DNA of 64,000 nt from Aquilaria yunnanensis. Its lineage: Eukaryota; Streptophyta; Magnoliopsida; Malvales; Thymelaeaceae. Below are positions 43,478 to 54,778 of this stretch, one piece after another. The translations under genes and the position numbers were made by a program. The notes beneath the pieces are model-generated. The model ran no database searches and was not told where the DNA came from. It was given only the letters and a program-made list of their open reading frames with translations. The DNA is taken from positions 77,654,001-77,718,000 of the forward strand of contig CM077599.1 of the NCBI GenBank assembly GCA_039654915.1, given 5' to 3'. Numbering within the stretch: the first letter of the stretch is position 1; every line of letters begins with the position of its first letter.

Positions 43478-46400
43478 ATTAAGCCTAGGGATGGCAACGG
43501 GGCAAATTGGGTGCGAAGCCACTGCACCCGTTGTCACAGAACGAGGTCCCAATGCCCTGAATTACTTGACTTTTAGACTCTTAGGGACTATGAATCCTAC
43601 TTATTGGCTAACTATTACTCGTCAGTAATTTAAAATAATTTACGTACAACTAGTTACTTAATTTACCTTGCAAAAAGATATGCATGCTTTCGTCCTAGCA
43701 ATGCAAACAAATAAGTAAACCATTTCAAAAACATTACTCGAGTATTTCACCTAAAACATATTTAAATCATGCCAAGACAATAAAAGACTAGTTACTTTGA
43801 CTTCAAGTAGCAATTTGTGCACACTTAACATCACTAGTATGCACCTAAAAGTAACTTGATGGTTTTACACCACAACGTATCCTAATAGAGGCAACATCTT
43901 AGTACACAAGGTACTATATATACAAGACAAAAACTTAACTAAGATCTTTTACTTGAGCCCCACCTTTGAGCTATCAAAGCTTTAAGTGCAAGCCCTTCCT
44001 TAGTCCTTGTGCACCACTTAGCCTCTACACTGTAAAGGCGTAAAACTTAGTTAATACATAGCTTAATCCACAAGTAATCTTAGAACCACAAAGATTTTAG
44101 TGAAAGAATACCTGCAAAAAGAGGAAGTATAGCCCACAACTATCCATTAGTTGCTAGGCCCGGTGTTAGAACTTGCACAACAAACTTAAGGAAGTGAGTA
44201 CATGAATGTACTCAGTAAGGGTCTCTTAGGGTACCTGCAAAAAGAGGATAGCAAGCAAGCATACATGCAACCATGACAAACAAACAATCAAGTAATCAAC
44301 CAACGAGCAACTCGAGACAACAACATGGAACATATGCAATGCATGAATATATAATATGCAATTCACGCAATCTTTAGGACTTCTTATATGTTAGGTGCCT
44401 TATACTTGCCGTGAACTCAAACGGCGGAGGTACTTGAGACACTAGCCCTCGTATCCCGAATACTTTACCTCTTTTAAGTCCCATTTACGAGTCCAAAAAT
44501 AGGTCGTCACCTCCTATCAACTTACCCGCCTTACCCTTAATTTATTATACAGGGTAGCCATCTTATGTGGTTTAACTTGCCAAGCTCTTAGAGTTCCTTA
44601 GTGGCTTACTTACCAAGCTAAATGGTTTGATTGGGGTCTTCCTAGGTTTTTTATTCAATTCTTTTAGCCATTTTACTTAGCTCTTCCTTAACCACAATAC
44701 TTAGCTACCTCTTAAATAATGCATAATTCTTAATTTATGAATGAGTCTAAGACTCAAACAAGGCCGCGGAATGTCTTAAATTAGCCTAGGGATAATAATT
44801 GAGAGTTTGAGGCCTTCTTAGAATGCCCCGAGCTTGAGGAGCTAATGCCTTGGCGACGCTGTCAGCAACGTATCGCCAAAGGCATCAATGCTCTGGAATC
44901 CTAACATCTAACAGTGACGCTTCTCTAGTTCGCGTCGCTACACCAAATGGCGTCGCCAATGCATTTACAGCATTGTGCGACATCGTGCGAACTTGCACGA
45001 AACTTGGTCAAACTTTTCCATCCCAGGTCCAATTCATATGGGTCTTGTTTCTAATACATTCCCACATATAACACTACATTTCTATGCATTATTTGAGCTA
45101 AATTAACTTGAACCCTTACCTCAAATCCATCCACGAAGCAAGAATAGAAGCACAAGCTCACTTGAGCTCAACCAACCCTCTTGAGTTCCAATCCTAAATT
45201 AAATATGGTATGGCACCAAGAACCTTAAATCAAGACCATTTCTAGCTATTCAAGCAACCTAGAATCAGCCCAAACAATGCCAAGAAGCTTACCTTAGATT
45301 TTAGGCTCAAAACAAGCATTCATGAGCTAGATTGAAGCTAAAACACCAAAGATGAGCTTGGGGCTTCTTGCAATCACCTTGGGGCCTTCAAATTCAAAGA
45401 AAGCTTGTGGAATTGGGGAGGTTTGGAGTAGGAATTCTAGTGGGGAGAGGGAGCTACGAAAATTGAAAGCAAGAGAATGGAGAATGGTGGTAAAAAAAAG
45501 GCCAAAATATCCTAACCACTCCTACTAAGGCATACTTCAAGTTTTCTTGTCCTTTAACCCTTAAGTTCTCATTTGTTTCATTTAGGTCACTAAACAGTCA
45601 CCCAAAACCATCCTTCCTAGGTCTTAAAGGATGCCCAAAAGCCCTTTAAACTTAGCTTCTTGGACACTTAAGTCTTTTAAGGCATAAATAGCTCAATTGA
45701 GCACTTAGTGCAACTTTTTACTCTTTTCCTTCAAAGATGGTTCTACTAGCTAGGATAACCTATGGTCTTGACTTAATTAGTCAAAATTCTTTACACAACC
45801 CTAATTCCATCAAAATTATAGTCATGTTATTCGCTTGGGTCAAAATTACCTTTTTGCCCCTTTTTGACTTTTAGGTGTTAAACCACACTTAGGAGCTCAT
45901 TTACTTAACTAAGCTTGTCTTTCTTGTTTAACAAAGTGCTAACTTAAGGTATTTAAGTAAAAACACTTAAGTGAAAACACTTACCCAGTCAAACCGTCAA
46001 TGACTAGGAAAGTTGTTACACTTGCCACCCGTCCGCCGAGCTTAACAGGTAAGAAAATGCACCCATGCTCACAACCCGCAAGTCACAGGCTCCCCACGGA
46101 TTACTCATGAGGCAACGATGGCAATTGATTCTGGACTTCTCTTCTTCACCAATGCTTTGATCGGCGTCGCAAGCCAATAGGTAGGGAAGGCAACATTTTA
46201 AGTTGGTGACCAGAGAAAGGGTGCGAAGAAGAAAAGAGAAGAGATGAAGAAATAGAGATGAAGAAAAAGAGAGAAGCGATGAAGAAAAAGAATCTGAAAG
46301 AATAGATGAAGAAATAGGGACGAATAGAGATGAAACAAAGAAGGAGGAAGAAACAGAGAAGAAGAATATGAGTTTTGTGTAGGAATAGGAGGCGTTGGTG

Positions 46401-46684
46401 GAAAAATATGGGATTTAGGGTTATATATTTGTTAAATTACACTTTAGTCACTTAAGTTATTTATTTATTTTATTTTAGTCTATTATTTGACAACTTACAA
46501 TTAGGTCATCATAAAATAAAGGAAAATTGTGGCAGGTTACGGGTGTGGCAGGTCTACCCACCGGGTAAAATAAAAATCCATGATAGGTAGACAGGTATAA
46601 TTTTCACCAAATATCCCCAACTCATGGGTCGGATATCCGCAGGTTACAGATTCTATTCGACCTACTGCCATCCTTTGTTAAGCC
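43478..46684. mobile_element. hAT MITE (left-arm copy), interrupted by a solo LTR
   Basis: Ends TAGGGATGGCAACGGGG at 43486 and CTACTGCCATCC to about 46676. Flanks ATTAAGCC (43478-43485) and GTTAAGCC (46677-46684) differ at one base. Without the LTR the MITE is about 700 bp. Its interior includes AG-rich AAGAAGAGAAGAGATGAAG text. Confidence 0.85.
43532..46020 (-). mobile_element. Large solo LTR, probably Ty3/Gypsy
   Basis: The 2489 bp between TGTCACAGAACGAGG and AAAGTTGTTACA is missing from the mirror copy of the MITE at 48448-49192, so it is an insertion. It has TGT..ACA ends, no protein-coding frames, and minus-strand text GAGTACATTCATGTACTCAC reminiscent of Gypsy LTRs. It is therefore read as a solo LTR in minus orientation. 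A clean target duplication was not found (ACCCGT occurs just left and a few bases right), so the exact right boundary is uncertain. Confidence 0.7.
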
Positions 46685-47139
46685 CCCTTAAAGGTCAATT
46701 TCTTTACTAGGAAAGCTGTCCAAACTAAATCCCAACCAAAACAAATCTTATTCCTAGAGGACTTACATAAATAGCAACCATCTACCCATTTTGCTTAAAA
46801 GAACAAGAAAAGATCAAACACTTGTTGGTGAAGTGCAAGCTTTCAGTTGCAATATAGAGTGCAACTTTTATGTTTGATAATAGTAAATGCATTCTTAACT
46901 TGCTGTTACATCCATCATTTAAAGTAAAAAAACCTTATACATGCAAGCTCTGAGATACTATTGTCAAGGCAACCTTATGGGCTCTTTAAATGGTGAGGAA
47001 TAACCTTATCTTTTGTTAAGGGCATAAGTTATTGTATTTATCTCACATTGATATATCCTAGGCTTACTTCTATCTCAAGTCACTATCTTGTAAGCTAGAG
47101 ATAAGTGACAAGAGTTCTCACTATCTCATTGCGTGAGAT

Positions 47140-47853
47140 TGCCACGTTCAATTGTTTCTCCTTCGTAGCCATAAGGCATATGCTTTGTTCATGTTAGGTA
47201 GGGGATCCATGTTAAGAATCTGACACTTGACAACATTATATTGATTGTTTAGTTCTATAAGAAATTTAAACAACTTCTCACCTTCATTTTCAGTAAAAAA
47301 AACTCATTCGCTGTTTTGCATTGCATTGTAGAACACTTGAATATGCGGCCAATTCATCCTATAATGCTTTAAGTTTGGAATAATATGTCACAACACTCAA
47401 GTCTTGTTGTTGTGTAAGAAAAATTTCTTACTTTAACTTATACACCCTGGGTGCATTACCTTGAGAAAATCTTTCTTATAAGTTTAACCACAATTCTCTG
47501 GTAGACTTAGTGTATGCTACACTACTAAGTAATTTTGGTGCTAAGGCAATGAAAAGCCATTAGATCATCATCAAATTACACTTCTCTTATGCTTGATTGC
47601 TGGCATCGTTTTCTTCAGGCTTCAGCAATGACCCATCAATGAAGGCCACTTTGTTTTTCACTCAAAGAGTGTTTTTCATGGCTTTGTGCCATGTGGAATA
47701 GTTCTTTCCATTAAGCAAGCAAGTGACAAACACCGTGCCAAGATTATCTGCGGCTTTGAGGTTGTAGGGCGATGATCGGTCTGATCCTCGTGGAGGAGAA
47801 GGTGAACCACTAGGACCTTAACTGGAAATGGACTTCCTAGTTTTGTCTGTCAT
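47140..47853 (-). pseudogene. Copia gag remnant (UBN2/Retrotran_gag-like)
   Basis: From the ATG at 47853 the minus strand reads MTDKTRKSISS, then LLNGKNYSTWHKAMKNTL, VKNKVAFIDGSL, LWLNL.ERFSQGNAPRVY and NQYNVVKCQILNMDPLP. These are hallmarks of the Copia gag N-terminal domain. Several in-frame stops. It lies just downstream, on its own strand, of the primer site TGGTATCAGAGTA (from 47915) and the inverted LTR 48109-47916. Confidence 0.85.
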
Positions 47854-48439
47854 GTTAATAGAAAAAACTAGGGCTTTAGTTGGTGTTTTGGGATTGAGAG
47901 CATACTCTGATACCATGAAAACTTGTTATTCTTTGCAAGCTTCGTTTTCATTTAATTGGAGCACATATTTATACTTGAGTTATAAGAGTTTCTGATCAAC
48001 TAGAATTAAAAGTGACACTTATCTTTAGCTTACAAGATAGTGACTTGAGATAGAATTAAGCATAGGATATATCCACGTGAGATAAATACAATAACTTATA
48101 TCCTTAACAAAAGATAAGGTTATTCCTCGCCATTCGAAGAGTCCATAAGGTTACCTTGACAATAGTATCTCAAAGCTTGCATGTACAAGGTTTTTTTACT
48201 TTAAATGACGAATGTAACAGCAAGTCAAGAATGCATTTACTCTTATCAAACATAAAAGCTGCACTCTATATTGCAGCTAAAAGCTTGCACTTCACTAACA
48301 AGTGTTTGATCTTTTCTTGTTCTTCTAAGCAAAGTGGTGCAGACGGTTGCTATTTGTGTAAGTCCTCTAGGAATAAGATTTGTTTTGGTTGGAATTTAGT
48401 TTAGACAGCTTTCCCAGTAAAGAAATTGACCTTTAAATA

Positions 48440-49200
48440 GGCTTAACTAAGGATGGCAGTGGGTCGAGTAAAATTCGTAACCCGCGGATATTTGACCCAC
48501 GAGTTACGGATATTTAATGAAAATTACACTCGTTTACCTGTCATGGATTTTTATTTTACCCCGTGGGTAAACCCGCCACACCCGCAACTTACCACAATTT
48601 TCTTTTATTTTACGATGACCTAATTGTAACTTGTCAAAATAATATACTAAAATGAAATAAATAAATAACTTAAGTGACCAAAATGTAATTTAACAAATAT
48701 ATAACCCTAAATCCCATATTTTGCGACCACCACCTCTGATTCTTACATAAAACTCATATTCTTCATCTTTGTTTCTTCGTCCTTCTCTGTTTCATCTCCG
48801 CTCATCCCTATTTATTCGTCTTTTCTTTCAATTCTTTTTCTTCATCGTTTCTCTTTTCTTCTTCATCTATATTTCTTCATTTTTTTCTTTTTTCTTCTTT
48901 GCACCCTTTATCTCTTCTCTCTTCTTCTTCACACCCTTTCTCCAGTCACCAACCAACCAAATTACCCAACTTAAAATGTTGCCTTCCCTACCTATTGGCT
49001 TGCGATGCCGATCAAGGGATTGGTAAAGAAGGGAAGTCCAAAATCAATCACCGCCGTTGCTTCCTGGGTAATTCGTGGGGAGCTTGTGACCTACGGGTCA
49101 TGAGCATGGGCGCATTTTCTCACTCGTTAGGTTGAGCGGGCGGGTGGCAGCTGCAGTGGCTTAGCACCCAATCCGCCCCATTGTCATCCCTAGGCTTCAC
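48440..49200. mobile_element. hAT MITE (right-arm inverted copy, uninterrupted)
   Basis: Body 48448-49192 (745 bp), with ends TAAGGATGGCAGTGGG and CATTGTCATCCCTA. Flanks GGCTTAAC and GGCTTCAC are the complements of the left-arm duplication. It lacks the 2.5 kb LTR present in the left arm. Confidence 0.85.
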
Positions 49201-49946
49201 TGCACCACTTGAATCTTGAAATCTGATGTCCATCTAAAACAAATTGAGAGTCCAACACTTGCACCACCCACTTCGAAGACAACCCTACATTACTATATAA
49301 TAATGACCATGTCAGCTTGTCTGCTGAAGATTTGTTCATTGAAACTGAATAAATTAAATTGTTAAAAGCTTACAATTTCTCTTCTTCATGCCCCCTTGCT
49401 TGCCTATGCCAACACCCTTTCCATACAATTTGAGTTCCTAGTGGGCAAGTTGGGCATGAGCAATCTACATGCTCGAACTTGAGGAGTGTTAAGGATATAA
49501 GTTATTGTATTTATCTCACGTGGATTTATCCTAGGCTTACTTCTATCTCAAGTCACTATCTTGTAAGGTAGAGATAAGTGTCACTTGTAATTCTAGTTGA
49601 TCAAGAACTCTTGTAACTCAAGTATAAATACGTGCTCCAACTAAATGAAAGCGAAGCTTGCAAAGGATAGCAAGTTTTCATCTTTCATGCTAAGCCTTTC
49701 AGTCACATGGAAATCATTTCGTTCATTAAATCCATCTCCTTCTTCCGGCCAGGAAGCCTTTTCTGTTTCGTGGACTGGAATCTAAACCCTGTACTGCCAA
49801 ATATCAATGTAACTAAAGTTTCGGCTGCTGTTTGTTCAAGGGTGTCTTAAGTGTCGGCTATTGTATGAGTGTCCTGCTCTTATAAATTTCTAGCTGCTTG
49901 CTGGTTCTTAATAAAAGTTTTACTTATTGCTGATTTAAAAAAAAAA

Positions 49947-50440
49947 GTATCGGAGATTTATTTTGCAAGAAAATAAGAGATCAGTAGCTAAATAGAGTCA
50001 AAATTAATGCACATAATAAAATTAGCAGTTTATTTTTAATTTTTGCCTAGCCAAAAAGTACGAACGGCGCATAAATAATTTTATTAATTAACAATAACCA
50101 AAGACAAACCCCATGTTCAGAAATAAAACCAAGATTACACCTATTAAGACATAAAGATACTACCTCTCTAAAGAAAAACTCTCAATAGGCACTAAGAATG
50201 GTATTACCAACAATTTAAAAAAAAAATCATGGCGTTTTCTTTGCTTGTTACTCAGTTCTCTATTTCCCTCTTAGGCGGCAACAATTCATTGGATGAATCG
50301 CTATTTTTTTTTTGTACCAATCTTGTTGAATAAAGCAAGAAATATTTTCTTGTTTCATCCAAAATACTTATAAATAATTTTTTTATTGGAAGTATTTTGT
50401 GTAATTTCTTTCTAATCAAAACATACGCAAACGATTCAAA
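49947..50440. other. Upstream region of GT47 gene 2
   Basis: About 490 bp between the LINE poly(A) and the GT47 start codon. AT-rich, no other gene seen. It should contain the promoter, but no convincing TATA box was fixed. Confidence 0.5.
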
Positions 50441-53400
50441 ATGTACATTAAAATTGTGGTCTGCCTCATTCTTCTTTTGCTTATGTCCAACTCAAAATTC
50501 TTCCTTAGTTCCCTCACAAAATTAAATTCCGGCAGTCGGAAATGTACACAAGATCGGCCGCTCCGAGTCTTCATGTATGATCTGCCATGGAAATTCCATG
50601 TACGTCTGTTCAGCCGGCATCAGAAGTTGCCGGAATCCGGTCCCATTACGGCGTCGAACCTCCCGCCCTGGCCGAAGAGCCGTCACGATACAAGAAGCCA
50701 GCACAGCATCGAGTACTGGCTCACGGCGTCGCTGTTGTACGAGGACGACAACGGCGAAATGGAGGCGGTGAGGGTGTCGGATCCAGAGACAGCCGATGTG
50801 TTCTTCGTGCCCTTCTTCTCTTCCTTGAGTTCCCGTACTCCGAGGCTTCGTGCTACAGGAGGTCTCAACACTTCGAGGGATCGCGAGATGCAGGTAATTG
50901 TTGGAGGGTTTTGGTTATATTGTGTTGATATTAGTTTCTTTTGTCAGAAAGGTCGTTTTTTACTGTTTGATGCTGTTGGATTTGTTCCAAGCAAATATTT
51001 AATTTTGATGATGACAAGTGTATTGTGTTATTGTGTTTAATATCATTTTATTGGGTCAAAATAGATTTGTTAAAGTTGTGCTTAAATTCTAAGTATTTCA
51101 AGTGTTATCTCAAAAAATATGTTTTAAGAATATTGAGGAAAAATTGTTTTTGAAAAGAAATTAGTAGGTTATTAACTTAGGTTAATGTTTGAATCAAGTT
51201 TTGATTTCCAAATGACAAGTGTTTTGGAGTTGTTTCAAGTTTAATCTATTAAAGTCATAGTTTAACAGGTATTTCTTTCGCCCAAGTTTAACTTGCTCCC
51301 AGGGTTACACTTTAACACGTTAAACTGGGTTAATTCGAGAGTTAAGTTTCCTGTGACTTTTCGGAGAATATCAGGCAACGCGTTAAAATTCTGTTTTAAC
51401 CTGTTAAGTCGAAGTTTGACAGCTTCGTTCAAATTCTACGACTGGCGCGATTTGAGTCAAGATTTGAAATGTGACACGGACGAATCAAAGGACGCCACCT
51501 GGACACTATGACAGAACTTTTTATGACCTGTCTCCTGCTGCTTTTGACCGTTGAAGGGAGAAGTCGAGTTTAACCTGTTAAACTCAGGACTTAACACGAA
51601 GTTTGGGAAAGCTGCATTTTCACGTAAAACAGAGCAATGGCTCTCCAGATTTTAAGGAAACTTTTCAGGCACTTCCAGCAGGTTTCCAACGTCTCTTTAG
51701 CTCCCATATGAGTATAAAAACATGGAGAAACACTTTGGAAACAACTCTTGGCAACTAGAAAAGAGATTTAATCTTCAAAGAGCTTGAGTTTGAGAAATGT
51801 TAAGAGAATGAGCTTTCATTTGTTTATCTAGCTTTGAGAGCTTTTATTGTTCTTACCACTTTGTAACCTTGTAAACACCATTTTGGTGAGATTGAGTTGG
51901 TGAGGTTTCTAGTTAGCCTCTAGGAAAACTAGTGAGAGAAAGGGTGTTGGTGAGGTTTCTAGTTAGCCTTTAGGAAAACTAGTGAGTGGTAGTGGTAGAG
52001 AGAGCTACCAAAAGAGTGTGTACTCTTGTAATTCATAGTGAAGAAGAAAACTCTCAAATGGTTAACTTGAGGAGAGGAGTAGGCTCTTAAGAGGAGAGAC
52101 CGAACCTCTATAAATCTTTGTGTTCAAGCTTCTTTTCTTCTCTCTACACAATTGATCTTTGGTTGGTGTTTTATTCAACCTATCTTGGTTGAACTTGTTT
52201 GTTTTCAAAAATAATTCAAAGGTTGCTTTCAAAACAAATTTAGGTGGATTGTGGTAGTCTTTTTCTGATTAGAATAGGGTTAATTATTGTTTCTTAAATT
52301 AACTTTGAGTTTGAAGGTTCAAGAACTCATTTTTGGTTTGATTTGGAACCCAACCAATTCACCCCCCCTCTTGGTTGCACTTAGGCCAACAGATACGATA
52401 TGGACAAGATCAGCCTGGTCAGTTAATGAAAATGAACTGTAAGTCAAGGCGGAGCTAAGATTTAAGTTAGAGGGTCAGATTTCATTTTAAAAATGTTAAA
52501 AAATTAAAGGATCACAATAGAGATAATAAGATTTTTTGGGTTTTACCTTCATATATGCACATAGATAATATACATAATTTATATGAATTTTGGAGAGACC
52601 AGGCACCTCCTTGTCCCCCTCTTCTGCCACCGCTGCTATAAGTTGATTAAGGTGTTTGCAATGTCAGGTTGAGATTGTAGAGTTCTTGTACGGGTCCAAG
52701 TATTGGCAAAGGTCAGGAGGGAGAGACCACATAATTATGATGACACATCCTCTGTCATGGGGAGCTCAACGACATCTAATGAACGCATCCATTCTTATAC
52801 TGGTCGATTTTGGCAACCACCCTGAAGGTTTATCAAATCTGAGGAAAGATGTGGTGTCTCCATATGTTCATCTTGTCGATTCATTTCTAGATGATGATGG
52901 CCCCAATCCATTCGAGTCTCGTACCACGCTTCTTTTCTTCAAAGGGTACACTTATAGGAATATGGTATGATGGTCGTTTTCATGTATCGCTAATTGATAA
53001 TCTTAAATATCTTGATAGAGTTGTGAGGAGTTGGGACACTATATTGTTGTTTATGCACAAGTTTCTTTGGTGGTCATCCTCAAATACTTCTCTCCCGCAG
53101 GCGCCAGAAGGAATGGTTCGTTCCAAACTAGCAGAAGTACTTGCTGGACAAGAGGACGTCTTCTTTGAGCATAGCTTCGTCACAAGAGGAAATGTTGAGG
53201 TGGTATGGTAATCATATATATGCTTCTCTCTTTCGTGGTGATTATCAATTTCTTTTCCTATACAATAATTTTCGTGATTCTTCACATATATAAACTATAA
53301 ATGAAGATTAACAATGCATAAAAGAACCACGAATACACTCGTGCAACTGTTGGAGGTCTAGAGAACACTTTTGTAACATTTCTTAGTTTAGGAACCACTT

Positions 53401-54227
53401 TGCAACAACATATATATATAGTTTAGGGACCGGTGATGCAATAGCACCAACAATCTTTTAATATAGTACCACTTCTGCTCCAATTTCTTTTTATCACTTC
53501 AGTTTTTTACTTAAGTTTGAACTAAATTTATTTATATTAATATTTGCTAAAAAATTTTAAAAATTATAAGTCTTATAATTTCTAAATATAATTTTTTTAA
53601 AATTTTTTTAGCAAATATTTATATAAATAAATTTAAATTAAACTTAAAGTAAAAAATTGAAATAGTGCAAAGAATTTGGAATAGATAGAATAATAAGAAT
53701 GGTGGAGCAATAAAAATCACTTCATTTTGGATGTATTACATGTAAATTTTTACTCTAACTCCTTTTGTTCTTTGCCTTATCACATGTGTTTGGGCCAGTC
53801 TACACAGAAAATGAGATTATCAAAGTTTTGCCTGAGCCCTCTAGGTGACACACCTACTTCTTGTCGCTTATTCGATGCTATTGTCAGTCATTGTGTACCT
53901 GTAATCGTCAGCGATCGCATCGAGCTCCCTTTTGAGGATGAACTTGATTTCACAAAATTTGCAATTTTTGTCCCTTTGGAAGAGGCACTGCAACATAATT
54001 ACTTGGTAAATCTGCTGAGGCAATTCCCAAAATCCAGATGGCTACAAATGTGGAGACGACTTAAGGAAGTTTCTCATCACTTTGAATTCCAATACCCTCC
54101 GAGAAAAGAAGACGCTGTGAATATGATATGGAGACAAGTAAAGCGCAAACTTCCTAGAGTCCGAAATGCGGTGCATAGGAGCCATAGATTGGAAATGGCA
54201 CGTTCACAACACAAGGTTCTAACATGA
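50441..54227 (+). CDS. GT47 exostosin-family glycosyltransferase, gene 2 of a tandem array
   Basis: Exons 50441-50893, 52668-52964, 53101-53202, 53799-54227; 426 residues, all junctions in frame. The intron positions are those of gene 1. A short hydrophobic anchor ([13 protein letters not shown]) is followed by [83 protein letters not shown] and [20 protein letters not shown]. Exon 1 is much GC-richer than gene 1's. Predicted Golgi type II enzyme of cell-wall glycan synthesis; donor and acceptor sugars unknown. Intron 1 is 1.77 kb, against 90 bp in gene 1, because a solo LTR and a hAT MITE sit in it. No coding breaks seen. Confidence 0.9.
50969..52396 (+). mobile_element. Solo LTR in intron 1 of GT47 gene 2
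   Basis: Body 50974-52391, TGTTGGATTTGTTCC to CTTAGGCCAACA. Flanks GATGC and GATAC differ at one base. No coding frames. LTR-like features: TATA-type AGTATAAAAACATGG near 51711, a 50 bp tandem repeat (51896-51986, GTTGGTGAGGTTTCTAGTTA) and a CACCCCCCCTCTTGG tail that reminds me of SIRE-type Copia LTRs. A second copy lies at 59071-60471. Confidence 0.85.
52437..52643. mobile_element. Small hAT MITE in intron 1 of GT47 gene 2
   Basis: Body 52445-52635 (191 bp). Ends CAAGGCGGAGC and GCCACCGCTG, flanks CTGTAAGT and CTATAAGT (one difference). Same type of terminus as the element at 58169. Confidence 0.75.
53464..53694. repeat. Near-palindromic fold-back element (Stowaway-like) in intron 3 of GT47 gene 2
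   Basis: Arms of about 105 bp: CTCCAATTTCTTTTTATCAC to ATATTTGCTAAAAAATTTT on the left, with the inverted AAAATTTTTTTAGCAAATAT to GAATTTGGAATAG on the right, and almost no loop. The transcribed intron could form a long hairpin. TA borders fit a Tc1/mariner MITE. Confidence 0.75.
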
Positions 54228-54778
54228 GAACACTATATATCTGTCTGAATCTAACAAGTACAAAAAATAATTTGAAAAGATACTACATTTAATAGTTATA
54301 TTAGGTATTTGATGATTGATATGGCATAATTCTTAGATGAAGAATGGTTAAAGTTAGAGAAGAAATCAGGATTTCAGGTTGGTAGGCGGGGCTTAAATGG
54401 AAGTTTAAAAGGTGATTAAATTTTATATAGTGAAATTTAAATGAATATTAAGAAAAGAAAAAAAAATCATTTTTGAGTTTTTTGGTAAGAGTTCAAAGTA
54501 GAGTAGTACGACTCAACCTTGTTCGGACAACACAAAAAGGATTATGCTTCACTCTTTTTGGGATTTCTTTTTAAATGACAAAGCCAAAAAAAAAAAATGA
54601 TTAATAACACGTCAAGTAAAAGAAACCAACTTCAGCAAGGAACTAAACCCAGATGCAGATACAACTCCCTCCGCAACCCAGTCTAACTATGTTGCCACAA
54701 TTATTAATATCTAAACAAGGATTATGACACCAATCAAATTAGGAACCTACAAGTACGACAAAACCAATCATGAAACAT
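54228..54778. other. Intergenic DNA downstream of GT47 gene 2
   Basis: No gene recognised; presumably includes the 3' untranslated region and terminator of the GT47 gene. Confidence 0.5.

Larger units (their letters stand above)
43264..49416. repeat. Large inverted duplication spanning a LINE, a MITE and a Copia LTR
   Basis: Left arm 43264-47107 (with the 2.5 kb solo LTR removed, about 1.36 kb) is repeated inverted at 48016-49416 (about 1.4 kb). Both arms hold, in mirror order, LINE text (GTGTTGGC..AGGCAAGCAAG), a hAT MITE, more LINE text, the TCTTT target site and the start of a Copia LTR. The spacer 47108-48015 holds the rest of the inverted LTR, its primer site and a gag gene. Confidence 0.85.
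47009..49685 (+). mobile_element. Rearranged Copia element with inverted internal segment
   Basis: TCTTT flanks at 47009-47013 and 49681-49685. The left LTR is only its first ~94 bp (47014-47107). The right LTR is complete (49487-49680, 194 bp, TGTTAAGG..TTTTCA) and is preceded by a purine-rich GAGGAG. Between them nearly all normal internal sequence is replaced by an inverted segment: gag, primer site, a full LTR (48109-47916) and flanking host LINE/MITE DNA (48115-49416). Confidence 0.85.
42600..49946 (+). mobile_element. L1-type LINE remnant, multiply interrupted
   Basis: LINE coding text lies in pieces: about 42640-43477 (DKLKGRFVSWK, LKSYLLSFFICFFSLF, then GSGRLCDKFTRLYLLSSKKD), 46685-47008 (KEQEKIKHLLVKCKLS, the zinc-binding region after the RT), and 49686-49935. 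The 3' end is the A-run at about 49931-49946. The reading sense continues across the hAT MITE (43486-46676) and across the Copia insertion (target TCTTT at 47009 and 49681), showing both landed in an existing LINE. Stops make it dead. The 5' end was not located. Confidence 0.8.

Noticed and set aside
48769..49135. Phe/Ser-rich open frame
   Set aside because: Lies inside the right-arm hAT MITE; it is the antisense of AG-rich filler, not a gene.
51293..51511. 72-codon frame repeated at 59390-59608
   Set aside because: Both lie in the solo LTRs; identity reflects the LTR family, and the frame has no retrotransposon protein motif.
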